Below, piece after piece: positions 57,114-64,000 of a DNA stretch of 64,000 nucleotides (the stretch's first letter is position 1; each line of letters begins with the position of its first letter). Under the pieces are notes generated by a model. That model did no database searches. It saw nothing but the letters and a program-made list of their open reading frames with translations, and was not told where the DNA came from. Location of the stretch: positions 372,001 through 436,000 of the forward strand of contig NZ_JAEMQH010000002.1 in NCBI RefSeq assembly GCF_016820575.1, read 5' to 3'. A program made the position numbers and the translations under genes. The DNA comes from Marinobacter sediminum (lineage in GTDB: Bacteria > Pseudomonadota > Gammaproteobacteria > Pseudomonadales > Oleiphilaceae).

Positions 57114-58462
57114 GCTCGGGTATCCACCAATCTATGCTCAAGCCGGGTGACGGAGGCTTCGGGGCTGCCGCGCCGGCATTCCAGGTCCGTCACTTCCAGG
57201 CCGAGGTTGGTCAGGCTCTGTCTTAACAAGGGTAGTTCCTCGTTCACCTGGCGCAGAGTGCTTTGTTTCTCCGCCCAGACCCGGGCACTGACCGATTGCT
57301 GACGCAACGCCACGTCGAAGTGCAGGGGGCCGGCTTCGTCCAGGTCCATGGCCAGCGCCAGTCGCCACTCGCTGGTTGCGGCTTTCTGTGGATCCCGCTT
57401 GTCGCTGCGTTCGTCCGGGTGTTGGTCGATGCGCAACTGTGCCACTTTGGGTTCGTTCTGGGGGGTGACCCAGGGCAGTTCCAGCAGCACGGTGGTCAGT
57501 GGCGCCGGCGCGTCACCACCACCTCGGGCCGCCAGTACCTGGCTGTGTAACTGATTAACGGTAATCCGGTTGAGCATGCCGGCCAGCAGCCGCAGCATCT
57601 GGCCCACCGTGGTGGGTTCGCTGGTAGCCGGCGCAGGCGAGGGTGTCATGGCCTGCGGAAATTGCAGTGGAGCCTGAACCAGCTCGGGGCTGGCCAGAGG
57701 GGTGATGCGGGTGAACTGTTCCGGACCCTGGCCCTGTTGGGCCAGCAGGGCGGTAATGACCCGGCCGATGGCCAGTTTCAGGTCTGGCATGGTGGCCGAG
57801 GGGTTCTGGGCCAGCCGGGACTCGGCAAACACGCCGCTCTCGGCGATCCACTGTTTCACCTGCTGCAGTGGCTGCTCCTGGCCTCCGCTGCCTGGCTTCA
57901 GGCTGGTGGCCGTGGGCAGATTCGCCAACACCTGCTGAATGCTCTGGCGGGCAGCTTCCGGCAGCGGTTGTGCCACGCGAGCAGATGGCAGCTGGCCGGG
58001 GCTCGGGTCTGGCTTCAGGCCCTGGCTCAAGCTGGCCAGCATCCGGCTCAGGCCGCTTTCCAGGTTTTGTTGCCAGGGCAGGTGTTGGGCCAATGCCTTG
58101 GCAACCACGGCGGCCTGGGCTGGAGCCAGCTTGCCCATTAGCTGCAGTTCGTTGCCGGCCCGCATAATCTTTACCCAGTCGCCCGGCTCCAGCGAGGTCT
58201 TGCCAATGGCTGCGTCCACCGTCAGGGATTTGCCGCGCACATCGAGCAACAGTTCCGCTCGATCCCCGGCCTGGCGGTTGATCACTTCGGCGACCCTGGC
58301 CAGTGTGGTTTGCCGGTTGGCGAGCTGCAGCGCATCGAGTTGCTGACGGGCGGAAGCCGGGAGATCGGCAACGGCCTTCTGGCTCGCTGCTGCGCTGGAA
58401 GGCTGCGAGCTGGAGGAGGGCACAGTAGGCTGGGGCGGCTGTGGGCCAGTCGGTAGTTTCAT
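57110..58462 (-). CDS. FliK-like hook-length control protein, second copy
   Basis: About 450 residues from the ATG at 58460-58462; no clear ribosome site is seen and an upstream TTG near 58494 or a start up to 58615 cannot be excluded. Pro/Gln/Ser-rich start, a middle region with KIMRAGNELQLMGKLAPAQ, a long Gln/Ala/Leu-rich ruler, and a C-terminal Flg_hook-type domain (PLHFDVALRQQSVSARVWAEKQSTLRQVNEELPLLRQSLTNLGLEVTDLEC). It differs in sequence from the FliK at 32333. Paired with the FlhB-like fragment, it looks like a second length/specificity-control module. Confidence 0.75.
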   Translation of the reverse strand: MKLPTGPQPPQPTVPSSSSQPSSAAASQKAVADLPASARQQLDALQLANRQTTLARVAEVINRQAGDRAELLLDVRGKSLTVDAAIGKTSLEPGDWVKIMRAGNELQLMGKLAPAQAAVVAKALAQHLPWQQNLESGLSRMLASLSQGLKPDPSPGQLPSARVAQPLPEAARQSIQQVLANLPTATSLKPGSGGQEQPLQQVKQWIAESGVFAESRLAQNPSATMPDLKLAIGRVITALLAQQGQGPEQFTRITPLASPELVQAPLQFPQAMTPSPAPATSEPTTVGQMLRLLAGMLNRITVNQLHSQVLAARGGGDAPAPLTTVLLELPWVTPQNEPKVAQLRIDQHPDERSDKRDPQKAATSEWRLALAMDLDEAGPLHFDVALRQQSVSARVWAEKQSTLRQVNEELPLLRQSLTNLGLEVTDLECRRGSPEASVTRLEHRLVDTRA

Positions 58463-58524
58463 CGCAATTGGTTTGGTGTCGGGCGATTTGGTATCGGGCA
58501 AGAGTAATCCGCCCGGGGTTTCGT

Positions 58525-58530
58525 TATAAT
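58525..58530 (+). promoter_or_regulatory. Consensus -10 box in the divergent fliK2/ccmA region
   Basis: TATAAT at 58525-58530 is followed by a GC-rich stretch. No good -35 lies 16-18 bases upstream. Because the sequence is partly symmetrical (GTATTATAAC on the other strand) it could serve either direction. Confidence 0.35.
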
Positions 58531-58636
58531 ACGCCGCGCCGGTGGGTCTTGCCGTGAAAAAATGTCTGCACCCGCCATGTCCGTGTTGAATGCATCCGAT
58601 GTCGCGTGTGCGCATCGTCCTGGTTACGGGGCCCTG

Positions 58637-59269
58637 ATGTCTGAGCCGATCCTACAGGCGACCAATCTGCAGTGTGAGCGAGATGAGCGGATGCTGTTCC
58701 GTGACCTTTCATTTTCCATACTGCCCGGTACGGTTACCCGTGTCGAGGGGGCAAATGGAACCGGCAAAACCACCTTGCTGAGAATTCTGGCTGGCCTCAA
58801 CGATGCCTGGTCCGGCGAGCTATTGTGGTGCGGTAAGTCCCGCAATTGGCACCGCGAGGAATTCTTGCGCAACGTGCTGTACCTTGGGCACCGCCCGGGC
58901 ATCAAGGCGCTGCTGACTCCGATGGAGAACCTGCGTGCCCTGGTAGCCGCCCGTCGCCCAGTCGCCGATACCGTTTTGCGCCAGGCGCTGTCTGGAACCG
59001 GACTGGATGGCTTTCACGACGTACCCTGCCGCCGCCTGTCCGCTGGCCAGCAGCGCCGTGTCGCCCTGGCTCGTTTGCTGATCGCCGACGAACCCCTGTG
59101 GTTGCTTGATGAAGTGTTCACCGCCATCGATGCCAAGGGTGTCAGCGCCATTGAGGCATTGCTACAGCAGCGTGCCGCTGAGGGTGGGGCCGTGGTAGTG
59201 ACCACGCACCATGAGTTGCAGTTGCCGGGAATGCGGAGCATCAAGTTGGGTGAGGTGGCTGCGCAATGA
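58637..59269 (+). CDS. ccmA: CcmA, heme exporter ATP-binding subunit
   Basis: 210 residues from the ATG at 58637, the family-like start; an ATG at 58562 adds 25 unrelated residues. Walker A GANGTGKTTLLRILAGL, signature RLSAGQQRRVALARLL, Walker B PLWLLDEVF. CcmAB is an ABC transporter that uses ATP to release holo-CcmE from CcmC during cytochrome c maturation. First gene of the ccm operon, head-to-head with the FliK-like gene. Confidence 0.95.
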   Translation: MSEPILQATNLQCERDERMLFRDLSFSILPGTVTRVEGANGTGKTTLLRILAGLNDAWSGELLWCGKSRNWHREEFLRNVLYLGHRPGIKALLTPMENLRALVAARRPVADTVLRQALSGTGLDGFHDVPCRRLSAGQQRRVALARLLIADEPLWLLDEVFTAIDAKGVSAIEALLQQRAAEGGAVVVTTHHELQLPGMRSIKLGEVAAQ

Positions 59270-59991
59270 ATGCGGAAACCCGTCCACTGATCAAACCACA
59301 GGAATCGGGCGTAAGTACTGTTGCTGCCATGAGGGCGGTCTTCAGCCGGGATATGAAAGTGGCCTTCCGGCAGCGCCAGGATCTGCTCAATCCCCTGCTG
59401 TTTTTTGTCATGGTGGTCACCCTGTTCCCACTGGGGGTAAGCCCGGAAGTGTCATTTCTGCGCGAGGCGGGTGCGGGCATTCTATGGGTGGCAGCGCTGT
59501 TGTCCGTGCTGCTGTCGCTGGACCACCTGTTTCGCCACGATTTTGATGACGGTACCCTCGAGCAACTGGTATTGCAGCCGCAGCCACTGTTTCTACTGGT
59601 GTTGGCGAAAACCCTGGCGCACTGGGTGCTGACTGGTTTGCCATTGGTATTGTTGGCGCCGGTTTTAGGGGTGATGGTGCACCTGGAAGGGAACTCCATC
59701 GCGGTTTTGTGTCTAACGCTGCTGATCGGAACACCGGTGCTGAGCCTGATCGGCTCCATTGGCGCGGCACTGACCCTGGGCCTGCGCTCAGCCGGTGTGC
59801 TCTTGTCTCTGCTGATTATCCCGCTGTACATTCCGGTGCTGATCTTTGGCACCGGCACAGTGGCCGCAGCAACGGAGGGCGCTCCGGTCGGGGCATACGT
59901 GGCCTTGATGGGAGCTTTTCTGGTCCTGGCGATAACACTGGCACCATTTGCAGCCGCCGCAGCGCTGAGAATCAGCCTGTCGAACAGCTAG
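59266..59991 (+). CDS. ccmB: CcmB, heme exporter membrane subunit
   Basis: 241 residues, six hydrophobic segments. Conserved blocks: VFSRDMKVAFRQRQDLLNPLLFFVMVVTLFPLGVSPE near the start, WVAALLSVLLSLDHLFRHDFDDGTLEQL, and GAALTLGLRSAGVLLSLLIIPLYIPVLIFG. Partner of CcmA in the inner membrane. ATGA overlap with ccmA. Confidence 0.95.
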   Translation: MNAETRPLIKPQESGVSTVAAMRAVFSRDMKVAFRQRQDLLNPLLFFVMVVTLFPLGVSPEVSFLREAGAGILWVAALLSVLLSLDHLFRHDFDDGTLEQLVLQPQPLFLLVLAKTLAHWVLTGLPLVLLAPVLGVMVHLEGNSIAVLCLTLLIGTPVLSLIGSIGAALTLGLRSAGVLLSLLIIPLYIPVLIFGTGTVAAATEGAPVGAYVALMGAFLVLAITLAPFAAAAALRISLSNS

Positions 59992-60023
59992 GAATTATTG
60001 ATGATGTTTAGGGTATCCGTCTG

Positions 60024-60770
60024 ATGTGGCAGATTTTTCATAAACTGGGTTCGCCCAAATGGTTTTTCGGGATCGCAACCCGGTTGATGCCGTGGTTGCT
60101 GGCGGGCGCATTGGCCTTGCTGGCCGTGGGCCTGGTCTGGGGCCTGGCCTTTGCACCCAAGGATTACCTTCAGGGCAACAGTTACCGGATTATCTTCATT
60201 CACGTACCCTCGGCGTTCCTGGCGCAGTCGGTGTATATCATGATGGCGTCGGCCGCGGTCGTGACGCTGGTCTGGCGGATGAAGCTGGCCGATGTCTTCG
60301 TCAAGGCGGTTGCTCCGGTTGGCCTGGTGCTGACCTTCCTGGCCCTTTTCACGGGCGCGGTTTGGGGCAAACCGACCTGGGGTACCTGGTGGATCTGGGA
60401 TGCCCGGCTTACCTCAATGCTGATTCTGCTGTTTCTCTATGGCGGAGCGATCGCCCTGGACCGGGCCATCAATGATGAGAAGTCGGCGGCTCGTGCGGTC
60501 GCGGTACTGGTATTGGTCGGGGTGGTAAATATCCCTATCATCAAATACTCCGTGGAATGGTGGAATACCCTGCACCAGCCTGCGACGTTCAAGCTGACCG
60601 AAAAGCCGTCCATGCCGGCGGAAATGTGGGTGCCTCTGTTGCTGTCGGTCCTGGGCCTGTACCTGATGTTCGGCTGGCTTGCCTGCCTGCGCATGCAGAC
60701 AGAAATCCTGGTTCGTGAGCAGCGTACGCGCTGGGTTAAAGAACATGTTCTGGCGCGGAGGGCTGGTTAA
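60024..60770 (+). CDS. ccmC: CcmC, heme-handling protein
   Basis: 248 residues, six transmembrane segments. Periplasmic tryptophan-rich WWD domain [12 protein letters not shown] (about 121-132) and the two flanking His residues (FIHVPSAF and WWNTLHQP) that hold heme. CcmC attaches heme to CcmE. ccmD follows directly, with no gap. Confidence 0.96.
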   Translation: MWQIFHKLGSPKWFFGIATRLMPWLLAGALALLAVGLVWGLAFAPKDYLQGNSYRIIFIHVPSAFLAQSVYIMMASAAVVTLVWRMKLADVFVKAVAPVGLVLTFLALFTGAVWGKPTWGTWWIWDARLTSMLILLFLYGGAIALDRAINDEKSAARAVAVLVLVGVVNIPIIKYSVEWWNTLHQPATFKLTEKPSMPAEMWVPLLLSVLGLYLMFGWLACLRMQTEILVREQRTRWVKEHVLARRAG

Positions 60771-61007
60771 ATGGCATTCGACTCGTTTACCGCGTTCATC
60801 GCAATGGAAGGCCACGGTCCCTACGTTTGGACCTGTTATGGCGTCTTTTTTCTGCTCGTGGCGGCGATGATGGTCTGGTCATGGCGTCGACACCAGGCGG
60901 AGCTGAAATCTTGCCGCCGGGTTCACGAAGCCGCAGACGGCAGCGGACGCGGCTCGGCGCAACCGACACCGGCGACGTTTACCCGGGTAAAAGTTTCTCA
61001 AGACTGA
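60771..61007 (+). CDS. ccmD: CcmD, small heme exporter accessory protein
   Basis: 78 residues. One transmembrane helix (about 18-40, YVWTCYGVFFLLVAAMMVWSW) after FTAFIAMEGHGP, then basic RRHQAELKSCRR and a Ser/Thr tail. Typical CcmD layout, somewhat long at the C-terminus. It stabilises CcmC-CcmE and helps release holo-CcmE. Confidence 0.92.
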   Translation: MAFDSFTAFIAMEGHGPYVWTCYGVFFLLVAAMMVWSWRRHQAELKSCRRVHEAADGSGRGSAQPTPATFTRVKVSQD

Positions 61008-61021
61008 ATGGCAGATACTGA

Positions 61022-61495
61022 ATGCATCCTATCCGTAAAAAACGACTGACCATCGTTCTGTTTCTGATTGCAGGTGTCGCGGTGGCGGTGGGCCTGACCA
61101 CCTATGCATTGCGTCAGAATATCAACCTGTTCTACGACCCGAGTCAGATTTCTGCCGGAGAAGCACCGGTGGATGTTCGCATTCGCGCCGGTGGTATGGT
61201 CGAGGAAGGCTCGGTGGTGCGTGATCCGGAGAGCCTCGAGGTGGAGTTCCGGGTGACCGATTTCAGTGCCTCAGTACCGGTGGTTTATGTCGGTATCCTG
61301 CCGGACCTGTTTGCCGAAGGGCAGGGTGTTGTTGCCATGGGTAAGCTGAATGGCAAGGGTCGATTTGTTGCCGATCAGGTCTTGGCCAAACACGATGAGA
61401 ATTACATGCCACCGGAAGTGGCGGAGGCGTTGGCGAAATCCGCCAAGGCGCGGGGTGAGAACGGTGAGGGCACCGGGGCGCCATCCACGTATTGA
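61022..61495 (+). CDS. ccmE: CcmE, periplasmic heme chaperone
   Basis: 157 residues. N-terminal [30 protein letters not shown] signal anchor, an OB-fold, and the heme-binding motif [11 protein letters not shown] with His124 (covalent heme attachment) and Tyr128. It carries heme from CcmC to CcmF. The C-terminus is a short charged tail. Confidence 0.96.
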   Translation: MHPIRKKRLTIVLFLIAGVAVAVGLTTYALRQNINLFYDPSQISAGEAPVDVRIRAGGMVEEGSVVRDPESLEVEFRVTDFSASVPVVYVGILPDLFAEGQGVVAMGKLNGKGRFVADQVLAKHDENYMPPEVAEALAKSAKARGENGEGTGAPSTY

Positions 61496-61534
61496 TTGTT
61501 AAACTACAAACGGCCATGTGGCCGGAGGGCTTTG

Positions 61535-63535
61535 ATGTATCCGGAACTCGGACAGCTCGCACTGATTCTTTCGCTGTTGTTGGCAGTGCTTCTCTCGGTA
61601 GTTCCCCTGGTGGGATCGATTGCCGGACGGGATAACCTGCAGGGGTTCGGTCGCCCGCTGGCGACCGGCATGTTTGTTTTTGTCGCTCTGGCGTTCGCGG
61701 TGCTCACCCACGCCTTTCTCACAGACGACTTCTCAGTGGCCTACGTGGCCAATAACAGTAACAGTCTGTTGCCTTGGTACTATAAATTCAGTGCGGTCTG
61801 GGGCGGCCACGAGGGCTCGCTGCTGTTGTGGATTCTAATGCTGGCGGGCTGGACATTGGCGGTGGCGGTGTTTAGCCGCCGGTTGCCCTCGGTGGTGGTG
61901 GCCCAGGTCCTTTCGGTCCTCGGCATGGTCACCGTCGGTTTCATGCTGTTTACTTTAATTACCTCCAACCCTTTTGATCGCCTGCTGCCCAATGTGCCTG
62001 CAGACGGTGCCGACCTGAATCCGCTGCTGCAGGATTTCGGCCTGATCGTACACCCACCGATGCTCTACATGGGGTACGTTGGTTTTGCTGTCGCCTTCGC
62101 GTTTGCCATTGCCGCACTGATCAATGGTCGTTTGGATGCTGCCTGGGCTCGCTGGACAAGGCCTTGGACGACTGTGGCCTGGTCATTTTTGTCACTCGGA
62201 ATTGCGCTGGGTAGTTGGTGGGCCTACTACGAATTGGGCTGGGGTGGCTGGTGGTTTTGGGATCCGGTCGAGAATGCTTCGCTGCTACCCTGGTTGTCCG
62301 GTACCGCACTGATGCATTCCCTGGCGGTGACTGAAAAACGCGGTGTCTTCAAGAGCTGGACCGTTCTGCTGGCCATTGTCACTTTCGCACTTAGCCTGCT
62401 GGGAACGTTCTTGGTGCGTTCCGGTGTGCTGACCTCGGTCCATGCCTTCGCGTCTGATCCGGAGCGCGGAGTTTTTCTGCTGGCGTTGTTGGCGGTCACG
62501 GTGATCGCCAGCCTGACGCTCTATGCGTTCCGTGCCCCGGTCGTGCACGTTCGTGCCAGGTACGGATCCTTGTCCCGGGAAATCTTCCTGCTGCTGAACA
62601 ATGTGATGTTGGTTTCCGCCACGCTGTTGGTGGCTATTGGCACCCTGTATCCGCTGGTGCTCGATTACCTGGAGATGGGCAAGCTGTCTATTGGTGAGCC
62701 GTTCTTCAACATCACCTTCAGCCCGCTGGCGGTCGCAACCGGCTTGTTGATGGGCGCGGGTATCTTCTCCCGCTGGAAGAAAACCGATGGTGGCTGGCTT
62801 GCTCGCAAATTGCTGTGGCCGTTGGCCATTAGCCTGGTGGCCACTGCTGCGGTACTGATTGGTTACGGAGGCTTTACGCCTTGGGCTTTTGCCGGGATTT
62901 TCACCGCCATGTGGGTCGCCGTGGCGACCTTCTGGGACCTCTGGGAAAAGTCCGCGTCACGCAAAGGGCGCCTGCATGGCCTGAAACGCCAGTCGCGCAG
63001 CTACTACGGAATGGTGTTGGGTCATTTGGGCCTGGCCATCGTCATGGCCGGTGCCACTGTTGTGTCCAATTATGGCATCGAGCGAGATGTTCGTATGGTG
63101 CCGGGTGATGTGGCCACTGTGGGCGATTACCAGTTTGTATTCCGGGACATCGGTGAGCGCAGAGGTGCCAATTTTACGGCTCAATACGGCAACTTCGATG
63201 TGCTGCAGGACGGTGAGATAATTGCTAGCCTGCGCCCGGAGAAGCGCCAGTATTCTGTGGGCATGAGCGTGATGACCGAGGCCGACATTGACGCCGGTCT
63301 GTTCCGTGACATCTTCGTTGCTGTCGGCGAGCGGATTTCGGACGATGCCTGGGCCATTCGACTGCAATACAAGCCCCTGGTGCGCTGGCTGTGGTTGGGC
63401 TCCATATTTATGGCTGTCGGTGGTTTCCTCGCCATCGCAGATCGTCGTTACCGGGTTCGTGAGCGTTCGACCCAGAAGGCCACCACCGGAACCAGTGTCG
63501 GCACCGCAGCGAATTCCGCAGGAGTAGTATCATGA
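61535..63535 (+). CDS. ccmF: CcmF, cytochrome c heme lyase subunit
   Basis: 666 residues from the ATG at 61535, with GGAGGG five bases before; an upstream start at 61496 is less well placed. About 15 transmembrane segments. WWD domain: WGGHEGSLLLWILMLAGW and YELGWGGWWFWDPVENASLLPWL. Conserved heme-ligand His residues lie in the HPPMLYMGY and SVHAFASDPERG blocks. CcmF ligates heme to apocytochrome c. It overlaps ccmG by 4 bases (ATGA). Confidence 0.97.
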   Translation: MYPELGQLALILSLLLAVLLSVVPLVGSIAGRDNLQGFGRPLATGMFVFVALAFAVLTHAFLTDDFSVAYVANNSNSLLPWYYKFSAVWGGHEGSLLLWILMLAGWTLAVAVFSRRLPSVVVAQVLSVLGMVTVGFMLFTLITSNPFDRLLPNVPADGADLNPLLQDFGLIVHPPMLYMGYVGFAVAFAFAIAALINGRLDAAWARWTRPWTTVAWSFLSLGIALGSWWAYYELGWGGWWFWDPVENASLLPWLSGTALMHSLAVTEKRGVFKSWTVLLAIVTFALSLLGTFLVRSGVLTSVHAFASDPERGVFLLALLAVTVIASLTLYAFRAPVVHVRARYGSLSREIFLLLNNVMLVSATLLVAIGTLYPLVLDYLEMGKLSIGEPFFNITFSPLAVATGLLMGAGIFSRWKKTDGGWLARKLLWPLAISLVATAAVLIGYGGFTPWAFAGIFTAMWVAVATFWDLWEKSASRKGRLHGLKRQSRSYYGMVLGHLGLAIVMAGATVVSNYGIERDVRMVPGDVATVGDYQFVFRDIGERRGANFTAQYGNFDVLQDGEIIASLRPEKRQYSVGMSVMTEADIDAGLFRDIFVAVGERISDDAWAIRLQYKPLVRWLWLGSIFMAVGGFLAIADRRYRVRERSTQKATTGTSVGTAANSAGVVS

Positions 63536-64000
63536 AGCGTTTTTTTCTGTTCCTGCCGTTGCTGATCGCCGTGGTGTTGGGTGTAGTGCTTTTCGCGGGT
63601 ATTGGCAAGGATCCCACCAAACTGGAATCGGCGCTGATCGGCAAGCCTGTGCCGGCATTTAGTCTGAAGGATCTGAACACTCCAGAGACTCAGCTCAACG
63701 AAACCCTGTTCAAGGGCAAGGTGCAGCTGCTGAACGTTTGGGGCACCTGGTGTCCTGCCTGTCGCGACGAACACGACGACCTGATGTGGCTGGCCGAGGA
63801 CGAGGGCGTGTCCATTGTTGGTCTGAACTATAAGGACAACCGGGACGATGCCCTGGTCTGGCTGGACCGTCTCGGCAATCCCTACAGCACATCAATTTAC
63901 GATCCCCGGGGTACCCTGGGGTTCGATCTGGGCGTCTATGGCGCGCCGGAGACCTTCGTCATTGATGAGCAGGGTGTGGTGCGCTACCGCCATGTTGGTG
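63532..64000 (+). CDS. ccmG: CcmG (DsbE), thiol-disulfide reductase, 3' end outside window
   Basis: 156 residues before the window ends. N-terminal membrane anchor (about 4-23, FFLFLPLLIAVVLGVVLFAG), then a thioredoxin-like domain with the redox motif WCPAC (Cys74, Cys77) and the conserved cis-proline region YGAPETFVID. The central dipeptide is Pro-Ala rather than the common Pro-Thr. It reduces apocytochrome c cysteines for heme attachment. GGAG lies about 8-12 bases before the ATG. Confidence 0.95.
   Translation, partial: MKRFFLFLPLLIAVVLGVVLFAGIGKDPTKLESALIGKPVPAFSLKDLNTPETQLNETLFKGKVQLLNVWGTWCPACRDEHDDLMWLAEDEGVSIVGLNYKDNRDDALVWLDRLGNPYSTSIYDPRGTLGFDLGVYGAPETFVIDEQGVVRYRHVG

Overview
The window looks like chromosomal DNA from a marine gammaproteobacterium close to Marinobacter. 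This is inferred from protein sequence and gene order: the flagellar/chemotaxis block follows the Pseudomonas order (fleQ-fleSR-fliEFGHIJ-hsbA/hsbR/hptB-fliKLMNOPQR-flhB ... flhA-flhF-fleN-fliA-cheYZAB-motCD-parC-parP-cheW-ccm), and lexA-sulA with two small conserved genes also matches Pseudomonas. I see no insertion sequence, prophage or CRISPR array.

Layout. 1-0.6 kb: 3' end of a thiolase. 0.64-0.79 kb: initiator tRNA-fMet with a near-consensus promoter; a membrane GGDEF/EAL protein on the other strand reads into this tRNA and takes its last codons from it. 0.75-5.3 kb (minus): three-gene unit of a small periplasmic substrate-binding-like protein, a beta-barrel porin and the GGDEF/EAL protein. 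5.4-8.0 kb (minus): an amidase and a voltage-sensor-like membrane protein. 8.1-13.7 kb (plus): tamA-tamB behind a possible sigma-E promoter. 13.7-16.1 kb (minus): amidoligase, class I glutamine amidotransferase and SIMPL-domain protein, a compact unit of unknown purpose. 16.2-18.4 kb: lexA-sulA with an SOS box, then two small minus-strand genes.

18.7-56.8 kb is one motility locus. FleQ and FleSR control sigma-54 promoters; I find good -24/-12 elements before fleS, fliE, fliK, fliL and flhA. The basal body, export apparatus and switch follow. An HptB-HsbR-HsbA phosphorelay/partner-switching module sits between fliJ and fliK. FlhF and FleN set flagellar placement and number, and FliA is the late sigma factor. 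CheY-Z-A-B-W form the chemosensory pathway, MotCD are a second stator, and ParC/ParP place the arrays at the pole. A strong FliA promoter precedes parC. Between flhB and flhA lie a minus-strand upp-uraA-methyltransferase unit and a 0.39 kb gap. That gap holds two long-stem palindromic elements that are homologous to each other in opposite orientation; each displays two hairpin loops matching the CsrA/RsmA binding consensus. This is the most unusual non-coding feature here.

56.8-58.5 kb (minus): a free-standing FlhB-C-terminal-like protein and a second FliK-like protein. 58.6-64.0 kb (plus): cytochrome c maturation genes ccmABCDEF and the start of ccmG, cut by the window end.
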